Assembly (NCBI GenBank): GCA_030849065.1
Contig: JASAON010001557.1
Coordinates: forward strand, 1-55,778
Source: Jaenimonas drosophilae
Lineage: Eukaryota; Euglenozoa; Kinetoplastea; Trypanosomatida; Trypanosomatidae
Length of the DNA stretch: 55,778 nucleotides
Reading direction: 5' to 3'
Shown here in pieces: positions 54,465 to 55,778 of this stretch. The stretch's first letter is position 1. Every line of letters begins with the position of its first letter. Made by a program: the position numbers and the translations under genes. Below the pieces are notes generated by a model. It searched no databases. It saw only the letters and a list, made by a program, of their open reading frames with translations, and was not told the DNA's origin.

Positions 54465-55778
54465 ATGTCTTTTCTTGTCCATGATGCCAGCGATGCGCTG
54501 CGCGAGATGATGAAGCTGAGCAAAGAGTTGGCGCCGGTGAAATCCGCCATCAACGCACTCGTCGCACGCGAACAAAAGCAACCAAACGCAGATGCCACCG
54601 CAACATCATTATCAAAGGTGTTAGCACGTCTGGAGCAGGTGGTGCATCGCTATCAGCCCATGGATGCTGCGCTGACGAAGCACATGGATGAGCTCCCCGA
54701 TGTGTTGGCCAAGACGCAGTTGTTGTTGGCAGATCGTGAAGGTCTTCTTCGCAGCGCTGGCGTACTTCACAACGACGACGACAACAACAACAACACCGAG
54801 CAGGAACAAGAGGATGTGGTTGGCCCACACCAAACAGACGAATGTGTGGCGGAGGTGTGCCCCCCTTCACTTCCGCACGTTCTCACGCCATCCAACTTTC
54901 TGGTTGCGCATGATCAGATGCAGCTACGCGTGGAGATGATCGAGTACCTCATCGCCACACAACGAGTGGAGCTCGCGAGACATGTGGCGCAGTCATACGG
55001 ACTTCCACGGCAGTGGTTTTCTGAATTGTGTGCGGAGTTGCATGCTGATACCCGCATCAACACGAGCACCAACACAACTCCGGTGGCATCCTTGCACGTG
55101 GATCCCATGGCACCACCGCTGATGCGGCTGCCAGATGGCTGCTACTCGATGCGATCATCATCCAACACGCCAAACTCACGCTACAACAACAACAAGGATG
55201 ATGTGGGTGACGATGTGGGCCACCTCACTTCTGCAACAGACTCACTTGTTGTGGCACCCACACACAAGCTGCCAGATCTCGTTGCGCGATGTATTGCCAC
55301 TGCCATTATGCTGAAGGATGAGTACTTCGATCGCATTGTGCTGGAGCGCGTGGCACTACAACATCATCTCATGGAGTGCCAACGACGACGAAAGACCAAC
55401 GAGCATGTGTCGGAGAGCTATGAAGTGATTCATCATCGTGTTGTGGCCAACTACATCTCATCTATCTCACATCATCATCTCCTCACCCAATCCGACTCCA
55501 CCTCCTTCGATCGCAACATGTTGTGCATCTCAGAACATCTTTTGCAACGTGTCATTGGCCCACATCGTTGGCGTGGGTTAAGTGGAGATGATGATGATGA
55601 TGATGATGATGAGCTGTTGGCGTTGCGTCGTTGGCTCTCTCCATCGGAGCTGCTTGTGGCGCAGGAAGTCTGGAACACCTCCATCTTTGTGAAGCGCCCA
55701 ACGAAGTATTTTTGCACCGAAGTTGGTTTGCCAACGGATGAACCCTTCGCGCTACAAGATTCTGGCATCATCACGTCG
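54465..55778 (+). CDS. Partial gene: likely CTLH/GID ubiquitin-ligase subunit (MAEA/RMND5-like), cut by window edge
   Basis: An open frame of 438 codons runs from this ATG to the last base without a stop. Residues 1-105 form helices with long-spaced leucines (VLARLEQVVHRYQPMDAAL). A CTLH/LisH-like block lies at about 152-180: VEMIEYLIATQRVELARHVA then QSYGL, very like the EYL...G...A..LA..SG+ block of MAEA and RMND5. Later parts include LVARCIATAIMLKDEYFDRI (about 270-290). The window ends in a segment (GLPTDEPFALQDSGIITS) that recalls the CRA region just before the RING-like domain of those proteins. A RING-type E3 domain would be expected beyond the window. Asn, Asp and His runs (e.g. eight Asp near 376-383) are inserted. 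Family assignment is tentative; coding status is secure. Confidence 0.7.
   Translation, partial: MSFLVHDASDALREMMKLSKELAPVKSAINALVAREQKQPNADATATSLSKVLARLEQVVHRYQPMDAALTKHMDELPDVLAKTQLLLADREGLLRSAGVLHNDDDNNNNTEQEQEDVVGPHQTDECVAEVCPPSLPHVLTPSNFLVAHDQMQLRVEMIEYLIATQRVELARHVAQSYGLPRQWFSELCAELHADTRINTSTNTTPVASLHVDPMAPPLMRLPDGCYSMRSSSNTPNSRYNNNKDDVGDDVGHLTSATDSLVVAPTHKLPDLVARCIATAIMLKDEYFDRIVLERVALQHHLMECQRRRKTNEHVSESYEVIHHRVVANYISSISHHHLLTQSDSTSFDRNMLCISEHLLQRVIGPHRWRGLSGDDDDDDDDELLALRRWLSPSELLVAQEVWNTSIFVKRPTKYFCTEVGLPTDEPFALQDSGIITS

Overview
The window looks like a stretch of kinetoplastid (Euglenozoa) nuclear chromosome. All 18 complete genes and one gene cut by the right edge lie on the + strand over 55.8 kb. 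No introns are needed. Nearly every start codon is preceded by a pyrimidine-rich tract and an AG, as expected for polycistronic transcription with spliced-leader trans-splicing. TAA, TAG and TGA are all used as stops, so the code is standard. I cannot name the species. The moderate GC content and the abundant CAA/CAT-type trinucleotide runs in UTRs and coding sequence would fit a bodonid or a trypanosomatid. I saw no rRNA, tRNA, transposon or CRISPR array.

Layout. 364-11420: an N-terminal-motor kinesin; a small p25-alpha/TPPP protein with strongly biased codon use; a protein of unknown function with three 'LPLR' repeats and a ubiquitin-like C-terminus; a THUMPD3/Trm14-like tRNA guanosine methyltransferase; and a type II membrane protein with a degenerate alkaline-phosphatase-like fold. 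12051-24143: a serine-rich disordered protein with two F/Y-x-P-x-I motifs; the ESCRT-II subunit VPS22/SNF8; a mitochondrial helical-repeat (PPR-like) protein; an R3H-domain protein; and a large protein with three C2-like domains. 24763-33541: a four-helix membrane protein joined to a PTEN-type phosphatase and C2 domain, with the architecture of animal voltage-sensing phosphatases (VSP/TPTE); a CFAP95-like flagellar protein; a tandem pair of D-2-hydroxyacid dehydrogenases sharing an identical 543-bp core; and an arrestin-fold protein. 33542-55778: a 4151-residue VPS13 bridge-type lipid transfer protein; a small coiled-coil protein; a 2268-residue inner-ring nucleoporin of the Nup188/192/205 type; and the N-terminal 438 residues of a likely CTLH/GID ubiquitin-ligase subunit.

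Functional themes. Gene order in kinetoplastids usually says little about function. Two themes still recur: flagellum and microtubules (kinesin, p25-alpha, CFAP95-like, perhaps the triple-C2 protein) and endomembrane or phosphoinositide biology (VPS22, VSP-like phosphatase, arrestin, VPS13). The most unusual items are the VSP-like phosphatase with a sparsely charged S4 helix and a catalytic loop of the VSP type, the gene-converted dehydrogenase pair, and the uncharacterised LPLR-repeat protein.

Start codons were set at ATGs downstream of the predicted splice acceptor. Several open frames run further upstream only through non-ATG codons or UTR repeats.
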